A DNA stretch of 64,000 bases from Xenoacremonium recifei (GCA_012184525.1 WOFQ01000002.1:1426001-1490000); one strand, 5' to 3'; positions 49,402 through 62,306 are shown, numbered from the stretch's first letter. Made by a program: numbers and translations. Notes: generated from the letters alone by a model not told the origin.

Positions 49402-52226
49402 ATGGATGGTTCTACAGCCTCCGAGGCTTCGTCAGTCTTCTCTGCGGAAGGTCCGAGAGCGACTAGTGTTCCCAGCTCTCCGCCACCCTCAACGCCTCCC
49501 TCCGAGTCAATGTCCTTCGTCGATGAAGCGCTCGTGAAGCTTGAAGAGCAGGCTCGGTTGGAGAATGAAAAGGCCGAGGAGAAGCGACGCCAGGCTCTGC
49601 TCAAGAAGCGCAAGAAGAAGAAGGCCGAGACCAAGTCTGAGCGCGAGGCCAAGGCGCGAGAGCTCGATGATCTCCTTATGAAGAGCGCGGCTTTCAGCGA
49701 CATCCTTACCAAGAAGACTCAGGTTCTGGGTCGCGTTGGTAGCTCTCTGAACGGTAAGGCCCTTGGAGAGCATGACCTGGTGATGGCCAAGCAACCCAAG
49801 TGTGTGGTAGGAGGAACAATGAGAGACTACCAGCTGGAAGGTCTTACGTGGATGTACGAGATTTGCTCGCAGGGCATGTCTGGTATCCTTGCTGATGAGA
49901 TGGGTCTTGGTGAGTTGGTCGATTGCGATGTATTGGACCAAATGGCTGATAATCCCAGGTAAAACGGTCCAAACCATTTCTTTGATCGGTCTGCTGCGAG
50001 AGCAGGAGAACTACCTTGGACCTCATCTCATCGTAGCTCCCCTCAGCACTCTTTCTAATTGGATGGATGAGTTTCACAACTGGACGCCGTCTATTCCCGT
50101 CATCATGTACCACGGCGACAAGGGCCAGCGTGAAGACATCTTCAAGACTCAGATGTTGAAGCATCTTGACAAGGGCCGACCAACGAATAAGTTTCCCGTG
50201 GTTTGCACTTCTTATGAGATGGTCCTCCGAGATCAGCATAACCTCTCGAAGATCAATTGGGAGTTCATCATTATCGTGAGTAGTCCTAAGAACTGATTTG
50301 TGAAGCCCTATTCCTGACGGTTGAACAGGATGAAGGTCATCGAATGAAGAATGCAGACGCGAAGCTATTTCAGCAGTTGCGCCAATTCTCCTCCGCAACG
50401 CGTCTTCTGATCACCGGCACCCCCCTGCAGAATAATCTTAAGGAACTGTGGTCACTGCTGCATTTCCTCCTTCCTAACATCTTCACTGACTGGGAGGCAT
50501 TCGAGTCGTGGTTCGACTTTTCTGATCTTGCAGATGAACAAGGAACCGAACAGTTCATCGGTGATAGGATGAAGCAAGACCTGATAAAGAAGATCCATCT
50601 CATTCTCCAGCCCATGCTTCTACGTCGTGTCAAGCAAGACGTGGCAGCATACCTTCCCAAGAAGCGAGAGTACGTCCTTTTCGCTCCCATGACCAAGGAA
50701 CAAACCGATTTGTACAACGCCATCTCGAACAAGAAGATTGATACACGGTCATATCTCGAGGAGAAAGTGGTCGAGAAGATTAACAGCGCGGCCACATCCA
50801 AGAGAGCGAGCCGGACCACCTCCCGATCCAGCAGTGTCGTGACCACACCTGCAACTGGTGGCCCGAAGACAAAAGCTAGAAGCCTTCCCATTCGCGAAAG
50901 CCCCAGAAAGAAGGCTGCTGAGTCGCCAGCGACCCCAACAAACAACGCCTTTGCCATGATGATGGGCAAGCGAGGTCGGGGCAGACCCCCTAAGAATGCA
51001 AAGCCTCTTCCCGTCGCACCCGAAACATCATTGAAGCGGTCTGGATCAAAGCGGAAGAGCCCACTCGATGCTCCCACGCCTGAGTCCAAGAGTGCCAAGT
51101 CAAGCCGTCATTCGACTCCTGTCAGCACTCGCGGCCGTCCTAAGAAGACGACTTCTTACAAGGATGTCGATTCGGACGAGGAGAAGATGTCGGATGATGA
51201 GTTCGAAGCCAAGCTCGCGCAGGAATTGGCAGATGAGGAAGGTGAAGAGGTCTCGGACGAAACTATGTCTGTTGAGGATATGGAACGGGCCCAGACTCTC
51301 GAGTTAGCCAGTAAGTTGAACTTCTTTCTCAACCCAAGGCACTTGTTCTAATAGCATTCGTCTTAGAAAAGCAGATCGGCCAGAAGAAACTGGGCAACCC
51401 CCTCGCCCAGCTCCGCCTCGTCTGCAACAGCCCTCACAACTTCTACAACCCCTGGGCCGCCTCCTCCACCCTCCCCATCGACGACTCCATCGTCACCTCC
51501 TCCGGCAAAATGCTCCTCCTCGACCGCCTCCTCCCGGAACTCTTCCGCGAGAACCACAAGGTCCTCATCTTTTCCCAGTTCACTACCCAGCTCGACATCC
51601 TCGAAGACTACTGCCGCGAGCTGCGCAACTGGCCCGTCTGCCGCATCGACGGCTCCGTCGCGCAGTCGTCCCGTCGCGAGCAGATCCGCGAATTCAACAC
51701 CAACCCTAAGTTCCGCATCTTTCTGCTCTCTACGCGTGCCGGCGGCCAGGGCATCAACCTCGCGTCTGCGGACACCGTTATCCTCTTCGACTCGGACTTC
51801 AACCCGCAGCAGGACCTGCAAGCCCAAGACCGCGCGCACCGCATCGGCCAAACCCGCCCCGTGATTGTCTACCGCCTCGCCACGCGCGCCACCGTCGAGG
51901 AACGCCTCCTCCACGCCGCGGACGCCAAGCGCCGCCTCGAGAAGCTGGTCATCAAGAAGGGCGGATTCAAGACCATGGGGCAGAAGATGGACACGCGCGA
52001 GGACCTAGACGTTGAGGAGCTGCGCGCGCTGCTGCTCAAGGACGGCATGGTGTATCAGATGGAAGGGGGTGGCGATATTTTGAGCGAGAGTGATTTGAAG
52101 GTGTTGTGTGATCGCAGTGATGAGGCGTATGAGCGCGCGGAGAAGGGTGAGGGGGATGGCGACGCGGATGTGTTTCGTGTGGTCGAGACGGGTGCGGATT
52201 CGATTAAGATGGCTCGTAAGGATTGA
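49402..52226 (+). CDS. IRC5: SNF2-family chromatin remodeller, Lsh/HELLS/DDM1/Irc5 type
   Basis: Four exons (49402-49909, 49959-50275, 50329-51310, 51367-52226) give 888 residues; the first junction restores the Walker A motif as DEMGLGKTVQT. Domains in order: charged coiled-coil N-terminus (about 40-110), SNF2 ATPase lobe 1 (GTMRDYQLEGLTWM, GLGKT, DEGHRMKN, GTPLQNN), an insertion of about 200 residues, then lobe 2 (VLIFSQFTTQLDILEDY, STRAGGQGINL, QDRAHRIGQ). A C-terminal extension LVIKKGGFKTMGQK is typical of the Lsh/DDM1 subgroup. The insertion contains two AT-hook-like segments (KRGRGRPPKN and TRGRPKKTTS) and an acidic stretch. Family members aid DNA methylation or genome stability; the Neurospora homologue is MUS-30 and the yeast one Irc5. 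Convergent with the ankyrin gene. Confidence 0.93.
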
Positions 52227-52561
52227 GTGTGCTGTGTTCTGATTGATTAGCTGGCTTTGTTTGTGTTTGACGATACTGACGACTTGTACGATTGTTGCTG
52301 TTGTGTTATAGATTTGCAAGGAGCCTATAGGCGGATGGAAATCACTGGCTAGGCACATTGCATATAGATAAAAGATGTACAATTTCTGTAATGAGATTCC
52401 CCAATACTGAGATGCTCTTCAGAAGGAGCTGATTACAGCACATAGAACTCGTGTCCCAGTCGGCCGTAAAGTCGTGATATCCTCAAACCTCTTTTCCAAA
52501 TCATAATCCCCTAGCGCCAAACGAAAAGCCTAGGGTTTCTCTTCATATCCATCCATCATCC
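52227..52561. other. convergent 3' region Lsh / ankyrin gene
   Basis: 335 bp of T/G-rich 3' flanking sequence. No coding or repeat signal. Confidence 0.4.
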
Positions 52562-55500
52562 CTAATTGAGCTCTTCCACATACCCAATCTGTCTCCGCGC
52601 ATCCCCGCCAGGTCCATTAGCGATGCGCCTTGCCAGCTTCTCCTGGCTCTCAACCAATTTCCGCTGAGCCTCAAGACGTTTGCGCAAGCGCTCATCCGTG
52701 CCACGGTCGATCCTCTCCAGCTCTTCACGCTCACTGATGCGAAGGGCACTCAGAGCGCGTTCATTGTCGACCTTGTCGGTGTTTAGACGTGACTCCCACT
52801 CGAGCATCTTGCGCTGGCGGATCTGGGCGGCGTCGAGCTCGGCATCAGACACGGCTTTTTGCTCCGAGAGACGGCGGGCGAGGGTAGCGGATGCGAGGGA
52901 GTCTTCAAGCTGAGCGCGGGCCCGGGTCGCGGCCAGGTCTTCGTTATGGAGGCGGCGGCGGCGAGCGTCTTCAAGCTCGGCTTTGTGCGCCCAGATCTGC
53001 TGTTCGACCGATGCGAGCTCTTTCTTGCGCGCTAGCATGATGGCATGGTCTTCCGAGTCCTTGGCGATGCGCTGCAGTCGGGCCTTGCGCTCGCGCTCCT
53101 GAACTTCGAGGTCGTCAGGAAGGCCGACAGCATCAGGGGGCTGATCTCCCTGGTTGGCATAATAGACATCGATGGCGCGGTTGGCGCGGAGTAGAGTGAG
53201 TAGCTGGTCGCGCTGGTCGGATGGTGGAAGGATCTTTGTGATGTACATTGTCGGCGAGTAGGTGTATTCGCCATCTGTGTAGTGGTTGAAAGGTTTGTTG
53301 ACGTGCTTCCACATGGCTACCTTGAGGAAGCTCCGAGTTGTGGCGACGGCGTCAAAGGAATCGAAGCAGAGATGCAACAGGGACTTGCCATGGCACTTGA
53401 TCGTGAGATCAGAGCCTGAATCCACAAGGAATGACATAACCTTCTGCAGGGATTTCTCCCGATCCGCTGTCAACTCTCCCATGTCAGACCCGTGCCGGCA
53501 GACCTCTCCCAGGGCACTGCGACCATCATGAAGAGGACTAGGGAAATCGGGTTCATGACCAGCCTGGATAAGGACGTTGACTGCTGGAAGATTAAGTTCT
53601 CGTGCAGCATTGTGTAGAGATCCGTCGTCCTTGGAGGGCTCCAGTGCGAGCAGATTTCCCATTATCTGGATGGCAAGATCACCGCCCAAATTCGTCGCCA
53701 TAGCAAGAGGTGTTCGGCCCGTTGAGTCTGTAACGTCGACCTCGGCACCATCAATGAGAAGAAGCTTGACAACGTCTGGACGACGTGCTTCTATGGCGAG
53801 CATCAGCGGGGTAGATCTGCTGACTCCTGTCTCGAAGTTCACGTTCGCTATCAAATAATTAGCATTTTGGATGAATTCTGGAGATATGACATGTCCTACC
53901 TCCTCGCTCTACCAGCAGCTCAATAAGTGCAGTGCTGACTTTCTTCTGTGGTTGAGCAATCGCCCAGCAAAGGAGCGTGACGTCTTCTTCCACATCTACC
54001 GCCGGATGGACGCGACATGTCGTCGCCTGATCGTAGTAGAAGCCGGCATCCAAGAGTGTTTCAAGAACCTCCCTAGACCTCGGATACTGTGAAATGGCTT
54101 TGACCAGTACAGGAGTGTTGCCAATGTTCACAGACATCACGTCCATGCACACACCGCCGTCGTCATACTCGGTGAACATCTCAAAAAGTCGGATAGCAGC
54201 TTCAGGAGTCAACGATGTGTCGAATATGTGCTCGAATGCAATAGATAGCGTGTCTGCAGATGGCTTGCAAGCGAGGAGCTTTCGGGTCCAGTTCACGTTG
54301 GCTTGGGATGCAGCCTGCTTGAGAGGCTCGCCGCCCTCGAAGTTGACGTCTGCACCATGCTCGGAAAGGACATCGACAAAATTATCTGCTAATTCAGCAT
54401 GTTCTTGACCAGCTTGCTTCATCACGGTAACCAAGGCCCCACTGAGAGCATCTCCTTTGGCGCCTTTCTCGAGGAGCATCCGGGCGACTTCGAGTCCTGC
54501 GTCCGTGAACCAGACCGGAAAGTTATCCGCTGTAAATCCACCTTTGAAGACGCTGTTAATATCGTCTTCGGGGATGTCCCCCGCGAGGAGCAACATCAAA
54601 ATTGAAGAAGCGACTTTTTGTGTTGTATCAACAAGTGTCTTGCAGCCGTTTGTCAAAGGTGACGCTCCGCATTCTAGGAGGAGTTTGATCAGTTTTTCGT
54701 CAGGGTCTTCTTCATTGACAGCCTTGTTCAAAGCAATGTGGACGTCTTCTGTCGCTGGCATGCCAGCTTTCATGAGATCCTGGACAACTTGGAATCGAAT
54801 ATCACGACTCAGCTTCCAGCAAGCCTTCAGGGCTCTTAAGAGAGTCGGAGGCGAGGCCTTCTTCTGTATAGCCGCGTCAGCGACCCCACCCAACCATGGC
54901 TCAGCCAACTCACCTGGTTGCCCCCTTGATGCCATAGACCAAGCAAAAGCTCAAGATTGCCGATGAACGCGCTTCTAGTGGCAGAAAAGACCGCCTCGCC
55001 GTTCATGTAGTTGGGGTCCGCGCCAGCTGCCAGCAGCACGCGTAACACTTCCTTGCCCGCTTCGCCATATCGAGCCGCCGACACCAGCTGGGCATCCACC
55101 ACCTCGCCAGAAACTCCTTTCTTCAAAAGTCTCTGGAAGATCATCGCTCGCTTGTTCAGATCCCTGATCTCGGTCGCGGCTTGGAATCCTCGCTCGAGAG
55201 TTGTTGATGGGGGATCAACGTTGGATCTCAATAGGATATCAAGAACATCAACGGAGCCGCCTCTGCATGCCTCAATAATTGCTTGTCCATCGTTGGACCC
55301 AATACTGGCTCCATGTGTGATAAGAATGTCCCCCAACTTAAGATCGCCATCTCTAGAGGCTACGAGTAGAGCATTTGATGCAACCTCAAGTGAGACACCC
55401 TCTTTGATGAGTATCTTGCAGAGAGAATATCTTGGCGTCCACTCCTTGATTTTCATCGCGTTATTCAGCGCTGCATCCCTCAACTGCAAGTTATGATTGG

Positions 55501-58162
55501 TTTTCGCAATGATCAAGTGCAGGATTTCGGGAGCTTCTTTCGCCACGGCCAGATTTAGCGCATCGCCATCAGAAGCATCGGCAGAACTGGCAAGCAACTT
55601 AATTAGAGGGACATCCTCTGGATAAGTGCCGATAGCATGAATCAGCGCTCTATTCGCTTCCGATGGATAAGCTCCAGATTCAACCAGTTTCTTGGTAAAG
55701 GCCAGACGATCCATCGGGTCGGATATCCGCAGCGCGTGTGGCAGAGCCAATGCTAAAGAACCCGGAGCAGGAGGATGATGGCTTTCGAACAACATATCTG
55801 TTATAGGCGAATGAGCAGCTCCCACTGCGACACAGAGAGGAGCAGCTTGGAATGTGTTTGGATCTGCCCCGGCATCCAAGAGGTACTGTAGCGTTGACAT
55901 TGATGCCCGCTTAGAGTTATCGTTGACAAGCGTTTGCACCTCATGTAGAAGGATATTGCTGAGATCGGGCTTTTTAGCCGCTCGAGAGATGATGATCTTC
56001 AATTTCCATGTCTTGTTGTCTGTCGATGACGCGGGAGTGAGGTTATCAATACAGCGCTTAATTGTGTGGTCAGAGGGTTTACCGAGCCCAAGGACAAGCT
56101 CGAGAACCTTTGGGTCCGAGTTTTGGATAGCAGCTTTGGCAATGACTCCATCTAAAGCATTTATATCGGCATTCCCTTGCTGGAGGATCAACCTGAGTAG
56201 GGACATATCGATCGGCTTCTCTGTGAGTGTTTCGTGCAATGCCGAAGCTACTTCTTTCACACCAATGACAGCACCAACACGAAGAAGAAGCCCCATCATC
56301 TCATACCGAGCCTGGCGATCATTGACTTTCATAACGTCAGGAATGCGGGCCGCAGCTGTTTGTGGGGAAGCCTTTTGCAACAACAATGCCAAAAGCTTCA
56401 TATCTTTCTGCATGATGATGGTGTGCAAACCAGCCCCGCCCTTGTAGTTAACATCGGCGTTGTGCTGGAGAAGCAATTTGATGAGGGAGTCATCCCTTCG
56501 AGATCGGTCTTCTTTGATAGCGTCTTGGAGAGCTGCATGGAGGGCCGGGCCCGAGAGAGCTTCTTGGAGAAAGAGATCCACCATCTGAAACCGATCCATT
56601 GTTGAGAGGTTCTTGGTGAGCGGGAAGACCCTCGTCAAGGTACTTGGAGAAGGCTTAGCAGCTAGGATCTTCCTCGTCATGACGGTATCCCCTTTCAACA
56701 CAGCAGTTCGCAGTGCCTCTCCTTCTCGATGATCGGTGGAAGCTACCTCGTGACGAAGGCTCATTCGTTGTCGTCGTCCACTTCTATTGCTCCCTGGACT
56801 TGAAACAGATTCGGGAAACTCTGGCGTCAGAAGAAGCTCAACTGATTCGGTATCGCCTGCTTCAACCGCTTGAATGAGACATTCACTTAGAGGAGTGCCT
56901 GCTGCCCCACGTCGTAGAAGAATAGACAGAAGTTCGTGGCGGACGTCGGACGTTGCTTGTCGAGGAATGACCATTACACAGCCTGATGCCAGTGCTGGGC
57001 TGAGCACGACACGATCATTAAGGAGTGTCCGGACAAGATCGACCTGGCCTTTCGAGATTGCAGTCTTCAACACACCAGCATCGTTGTACTCCACTGAGAC
57101 TCCGTACGAAGCAAGGAGGTTGGCCATGTCGTAGAATTGGGAATCGCATGCCTGCTCCAAGGCTCGAGACAGGGTGTCGCCTTGAGCACCGCAGCACAGG
57201 AGAAGCTCGGCGATCTCCAGTCTTGTGGTCGGGTTTATTGACGGGCTGTCGGCCAAGATCCGGAAAGCTTCCTCGAGACCTGGACTCAGTGGTGGTTTAT
57301 TTCCCATGGCGATGACAATGGCGATGTCCTTCCTCCCAGCCATGACGGCTCGCTTCAAGGCCTCTGCATGGTTGTGGTTCCCGTCCGCCGTCGACCGACT
57401 GAGCTGTACAACAGTGTCCAAGCACCCCGCCTCTGAGGCAGCCGTCATTGCTTGTGATACGCACTCCGGAGATGGTCGACCATCGGAGGCGAGGATCAGT
57501 GCAATCATGTCGGCCCGCCCTTCAATCACGCTTGCTTGGCGAAAGGCATCCTGTCCTTGGGCGGTTTGCGACGCATTGGCACCATATCTGAGGAGAATGT
57601 CGACTATCCGGGTGTTGCCCTTCTTGATTGCCACCGGCAACGAGACGTCCAGCGCCTGAGGGTCGGCATGGGGAATCAAGACTTGGACCATATCGAATTG
57701 ACCGTGGTCTACGGCCAGCCTGAGCAGCCGGGTCCGGTCAACGGAGCCTTCCAGACTCTTCCTCCTATTCAGAAGACCAGACTTTTGCGTCGAGACACCA
57801 TTCAGATCGACTCCGGCAGCTGCGAGCTTGAGAATCAGAGCCTCGGCGACTCCCGCTGAGCCGCAACTCGCAACCCACGAGTCTAGGACTGCCAGGACAT
57901 CCTTTGCGTCCCAATTCTTGCCTTTCTTGAGGTTGCCCGTAGAAAAGGCCCGCGACAGGCCGCCCTTGGGCCGGTGGGCGGCAACATCTGCGGCCCGTCG
58001 CTGCAGCAGCTCATCTGCTGTCTGGTCGTCTGCCGGGGTCCGGAACGATGGGGGATACTCTGGGCGGACGAGGCGAGTCGGGGCTGGCGGAAGATTGATG
58101 CCCCATTGTGATGAGAGCTGGACTATACGCCTCTGACGGTCATTTGCCGTGACAGGAGCCAT
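52562..58162 (-). CDS. giant ankyrin-repeat protein with C-terminal coiled coil
   Basis: Three exons (58162-54914, 54863-53900, 53847-52562) give 1832 residues; the junctions read GGNQ/KKASPP and ERGA/NVNFETG. From about residue 140 to 1600 it is an almost continuous array of degenerate ankyrin units (for example DILLRYGANASQTAQ, DILLRSNVDPPSTTL, KLLLIDGAEVDVTDSTGRTP). Many carry LL-x-GA or AG-AD turns. No NACHT, protease or kinase domain is seen at either end. The N-terminus has a short basic Ser-rich segment. The last 200 residues form a highly charged coiled coil (ERERKARLQRIAKDSEDHAI onward). It is probably a scaffold; partners and location are unknown. The ATG at 58162 is the first in frame. 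Confidence 0.85.
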
Positions 58163-59355
58163 AACGTCCTAAGATTGGCGTGTCATCTGAGGTCAAGCTG
58201 GTCAGGCGGCTTGTGGAAGCTGGGCCGCGTCAAGGCAGTGCGAAGCGAGGCGCAGTCAATTGTCTGATGGTGGATAGTGATAGAGATGGAGGTCGTAAAA
58301 ACGTCGAGAATGGCATTCAACAATGGTATACAACAATAATTAGGTAGCGGGAGTTTGATTCAGGTTGAAACGACAGTATTGGAGGTTTGAGAGTGTAGAA
58401 AGAAAGAATCGTATCGTGACATGTCTGGCCTGGTCAGTCTTCCATGCTTGACGGCAAGTGCCATGGACCCTGTATGGATGATGGATGGCAGGAGGTGGGG
58501 CGGGCGCCGACTGCGCCACAGCCGCATAGCGCCCATACTCCCCTGGAGCCTGCTGGAGCCTGCTGGAGCCCGCTATAACCCGTTGGAGCCGCCCGCTGGA
58601 GCTCCTGTAACGGCCCCCAAAGCTGCCCCTGCAGGAGCTTACCGTGCCGGCGGGAATTTCAATGGCTGTCAGCGCAAGTTGAGGAGTGCTGTTTCAGAGC
58701 GCCAGGTCAGGCCGCATATGGATGGGAGACGAGCTGAACAATGAAAATGAGGCCACCCGTTGGATCTGAATAAGCGATTTGCCGACGGCGCAGAAAATGG
58801 ACGAAAACTGCTCAATGATCACTACCTGAATGGTGTTGGAACACTCAACATCCCAATCGGGAAGCATTCTCGCGAAGCTCCTCCGCCAAGCCTTGTGGGT
58901 GAAATCACGTCCATGTAAAACTTGCTGTGCCTTCAGCGCTTTCGTGGCCTGTGCTGCACTGCCACGACGCCCTGTCGAGCTAGATTTTCATCTACCCCCC
59001 CAATTGCGCGTCCTGCCATCCATCTTCTCTCGTAATGGAGGACAGAAAAATGTCAGCCTAGAGCGGGAGCTCTGCTGAAACGTTTTTAGCGCCGTCAAAT
59101 CGCCGGAAGGTTTGCCGGTTTCCAACTCTAAATAAAACCGGTTTCTAAATGGGTATAATGGAATCCATCGTATATCCAGTGAATGTATGCACTGCTAAGG
59201 GAAGAAACTTTGGTCAACTCGATGCGATAACACTCTGAGCTTATAAGAGAACGTCTCATTCATGTCAAGTTAAGAGCAAAGTATCAGAATCCCATAAACA
59301 TTCACCTCCAATCCTCATTCTCTGACCCAATCAAGGCTCGAGCTCAACACAGCTC
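58163..59355. other. intergenic upstream of the ankyrin gene, with 10-bp tandem repeat
   Basis: 1193 bp without a gene. At 58541-58590 there are five 10-bp units in register (consensus TGCTGGAGCC, one unit diverged). The neighbouring 58590-58640 continues as irregular GGAGC-rich sequence. The remainder is ordinary non-coding sequence. Confidence 0.45.
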
Positions 59356-60330
59356 TCACGTTACATTACCATCCTGGTCCTGCCCCTCCACAGCCGCCTC
59401 GTTATTCCCGTTTCCCATGTTCTCTAGTGGAATGGATGCATCCTTCTTGGCTTTCTCTTTCTTCATGTGCCTGTAAGTCAGCCAAGCGATCAGGACGCCC
59501 GCGATGGCCACGACTGCTCCAATCAGCCCTACGGTCAGCCCAACCTTCCCGTCTTGTGTCAACCCTGACGAGGAACCGTGGTTCGTCCCGGCTGGCCTGG
59601 ATGTAGTGGTTGGAGTTATCACGTTCGTTGCAGTGTTTGATGTCGTTGCTATGGCTGTTGCCTTGACCAGTGAGCTAGAAGCAGTGTGGGAAATGTCCGA
59701 CTCCCTGTAGGTGGACAAAGACACAGAGAAAGCTCCCATCAGTGTGTTACAGCTGAGCGTCTGTGGCAGGTCGGTCCTATCGATTGGGAGGCATGCTGCG
59801 TCGGTGGTTGCACCATTATCGTACTCTTTGATGATGACCCTATTCCCGGTTGGGCTCGATGGTGTTAGATGACTTCCGCTTCCTCAATATCTGGCTCACC
59901 TAGCTACATACCAACAATATTCCCGAGAACCGCACCCTTCGGATGGCCAGTCTCCATAGCCGTAGAACGTGGTATAAGGAACGAATGCGGGGGCAGGACA
60001 GAAGACGATATTGGGCGTCTGATAAGTGTCGATGGCGCATTGAGTGCCCGACGGGCACCAGTAGGTCCAGGCTACGGTGATATTCGTGTAAGCCGAAGAG
60101 CAATGATAAGAGGAGAATAGTTCTGCAAAGCACCGGTGACTTACTCGCCGTACTTTGGTCCCCATTCGAGCCCTCCCAAAACCCGCAGAAGCTCACAACA
60201 TCTTGCCGATGCTCGAGTCTTGGGGCAAACATCTGGTGCAATGGGGATTGTCGCCCGCTAAGACTCCACTGGCATAGCTGGGCTCCAGGTCTCTGATAAC
60301 TCCAACCCGAATGCGCCAATAGGTTAATGC
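59356..60330 (-). CDS. Cys-rich single-pass membrane protein (5' end unresolved)
   Basis: Three exons can be joined: one ending at 60145, then 60071-59912, then 59854-59356. The introns are GTAAGT...CCGTAG and GTATGT...ATCGAG with an upstream CTAAC branch point, and frame is kept throughout. The extracellular part reads WTYWCPSGTQCAID, VFCPAPAFVPYTTF, GCGSREYCCPTGNRV and AACLPIDR, with a CC pair typical of secreted fungal Cys-rich modules. A Ser/Thr stalk follows, then one transmembrane helix (VGLIGAVVAIAGVLIAWLTY) with a basic stop-transfer RHMKKEKAKK and an acidic cytosolic tail. This resembles stress-sensor or adhesin-like single-pass proteins. The signal-peptide exon is not found: the frame is open to 60403 but without a suitable ATG, so another intron probably lies near 60250-60410. 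Confidence 0.6.
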
Positions 60331-60403
60331 AATGAAGTTCGATTTTCTTTTGGATGGCGGCAGATACCGAGTGAGTTGGTCTTCCTCTGGATCTGAAATT
60401 CAC

Positions 60404-62306
60404 ATTATTCTCGTCAATGTGCGATGCCTTAGGCCTGAGTCTTTCTCCTCAGACTTCAGCCTCACCAGACTAACCTGAATGCTTTGCCAAGACATGCATG
60501 AGCTGAGGCGGCTTGGTTCTAGACCTTCTCAAAGCTGAGGTATAATTGGCTGTTTAGTTTATCTTGCCTTCACGCGAGAAGTCAATACTAAGTACGTATT
60601 CCTTGCAGATGAGAAAGAAGACCTATGGGGAATGCTGTCAATGGAACATTGGAACCGATATACTACATGACAGAATCAACAGCGGGTGCTCATTAATGCG
60701 AATCACGAACCTGGCAATAATAATATGAATATCGAAGACAATCCTTTTTTTTTTTTTTTTTTTTTTTTTGGCATTTGCGCATGGGCAACATGATGGATGA
60801 TGGACTTGCCAGCTTGTTAGCTTGTTCCCACCCCGTACCCCGTATGATCCTGAAAATTGGCTAAAGTGAACCATGATCTGGCCAGAAGACTACGACTGGA
60901 ATAATTGCAGAGCGATTTGGTGTCTGCGGACATTTCCAATCGCGCCATGTGACTGAGATGCGAGCTTTATGACATATGCTATATGCAGAGCTTCACAGTA
61001 GTTTTAGACAGCTGTGAGACCTGTGCACAAGCTGAGGGACGACTACCAGAAGCATATCACGGAAGACTATTTGACTAACTGTGCCAAAACACCCCAAAAT
61101 CCCAAAATGCGTTACTAGGCTTACCCTGCCGTAGGGCGGATTATAGGATAATACCGGTAAGCCCCTGCTAAACTCATATAATTTGATAACAGTCGCTCAG
61201 AGCCCCGATTATCCCTAGCAGCCCTCTGCACTCAAAGGGTCCCAGCCTGGGCACGCCTATTAAAGCTGCTGAGGCATGCCTGTTGAAGCTGGCATATTAA
61301 TATAGGCCAGCTCGTTAGTGTAGGTTGCCGCTGTTAGGTGGTTTTGATATACTTGGTTAAGTTGCTTGGCTTGCGGAATCCGTACATCTTTCACAGCATT
61401 TTTAGAGTGATGTAAGACCTGCGCCCGCCTTAGCTGAGGCTTGAACGAGCTGGACTTTTGACGAGCTTCACAGCATTTTTAGACCTGCGTGAGACCTACT
61501 TTGCAAATGATTGCCGACCTGAATCTTTTACAGCATTTTTTGACTGGCATAAGACCCGTGTGTCACCATATATTTTTTTTTCTGGCAAGGAATAAATTGT
61601 CAATTTGTGATCTCACTATAGCGAGCTGCGTCCTCACAAGCTCTTATAAACTTCATGGACTTTGAAGGCGGAGAAATTGCAGTAAAGTCGCGAAAACCAT
61701 CAACGGCGAACGGATAAAAGTACCGAGACCACCCAAGTAGCAAACCAGGATGATCCAAAAAGTCATATAGCCAAATAAAAAAATGCCACGACACGACCTG
61801 TTATCATCTTCGCTCTCAAGCCGAAGACTTCAACGGGGAGATAGCTTTTACGCCGAAACCTGACCCGGCGGCAATTCCGAATATCCGAAAACCCTGATGG
61901 AGGCGCAAATGGAGATGTCCGCTCCGGTGAGGTTTGTCAGCAGCGGTGTAAGTGAGTCGAGCTCAACTATCGTCGGATATCTTCCGAAGAGACCACCTCA
62001 CTTAAAGGAGGGATATATGAATGTGCTATTCATCAATTAAAAACTCTTGTAATTTATTGTTAATTTTGGGTCGTTTGTAACTGTGCATCAGCTCATGCTG
62101 TAGACATTGCTTTCAAAGCACCCAACATTACCCCGCCATCGCGCATTCCGTCGGAAGAAGCTTCCCCTTCCCCCCCACCCTGTGACGCAGTGTACAAATA
62201 GAACGGCCAGCTCCTTAGTAACGGAACAGCCCGTGAAACCACCCGCGATATCTCTTCTTCATAAACCGCTCTCCTCCCGGCACCACCCAATTCCTCTCTC
62301 CCTCTC
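60404..62306. other. 1.9-kb gene-free interval with degenerate repeats and poly(T) tract
   Basis: No gene is seen. The stretch holds a 25-T homopolymer (60745-60769), four copies of a degenerate repeat between 60991 and 61560, and AT-rich sequence to about 62050. The final 200 bp (from about 62110) are C-rich and probably the promoter/leader of the quinone oxidoreductase gene. Confidence 0.5.
60991..61560 (+). repeat. four-copy degenerate repeat, about 35-48 bp per unit
   Basis: Copies start near 60991, 61390, 61466 and 61526. The core is TTCACAGCATTTTTAGA followed after 5-10 bp by TGAGACCTG or TAAGACC. Copies 1 and 2 extend further to AGCTGAGG. Differences are mainly C/T and G/A, as expected for old or RIP-mutated repeats. 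No coding content and no known family recognised. Confidence 0.55.

Noticed and set aside
56874..57315. Plus-strand frames inside the ankyrin gene
   Set aside because: Antisense shadows of a 3.2-kb coding exon.
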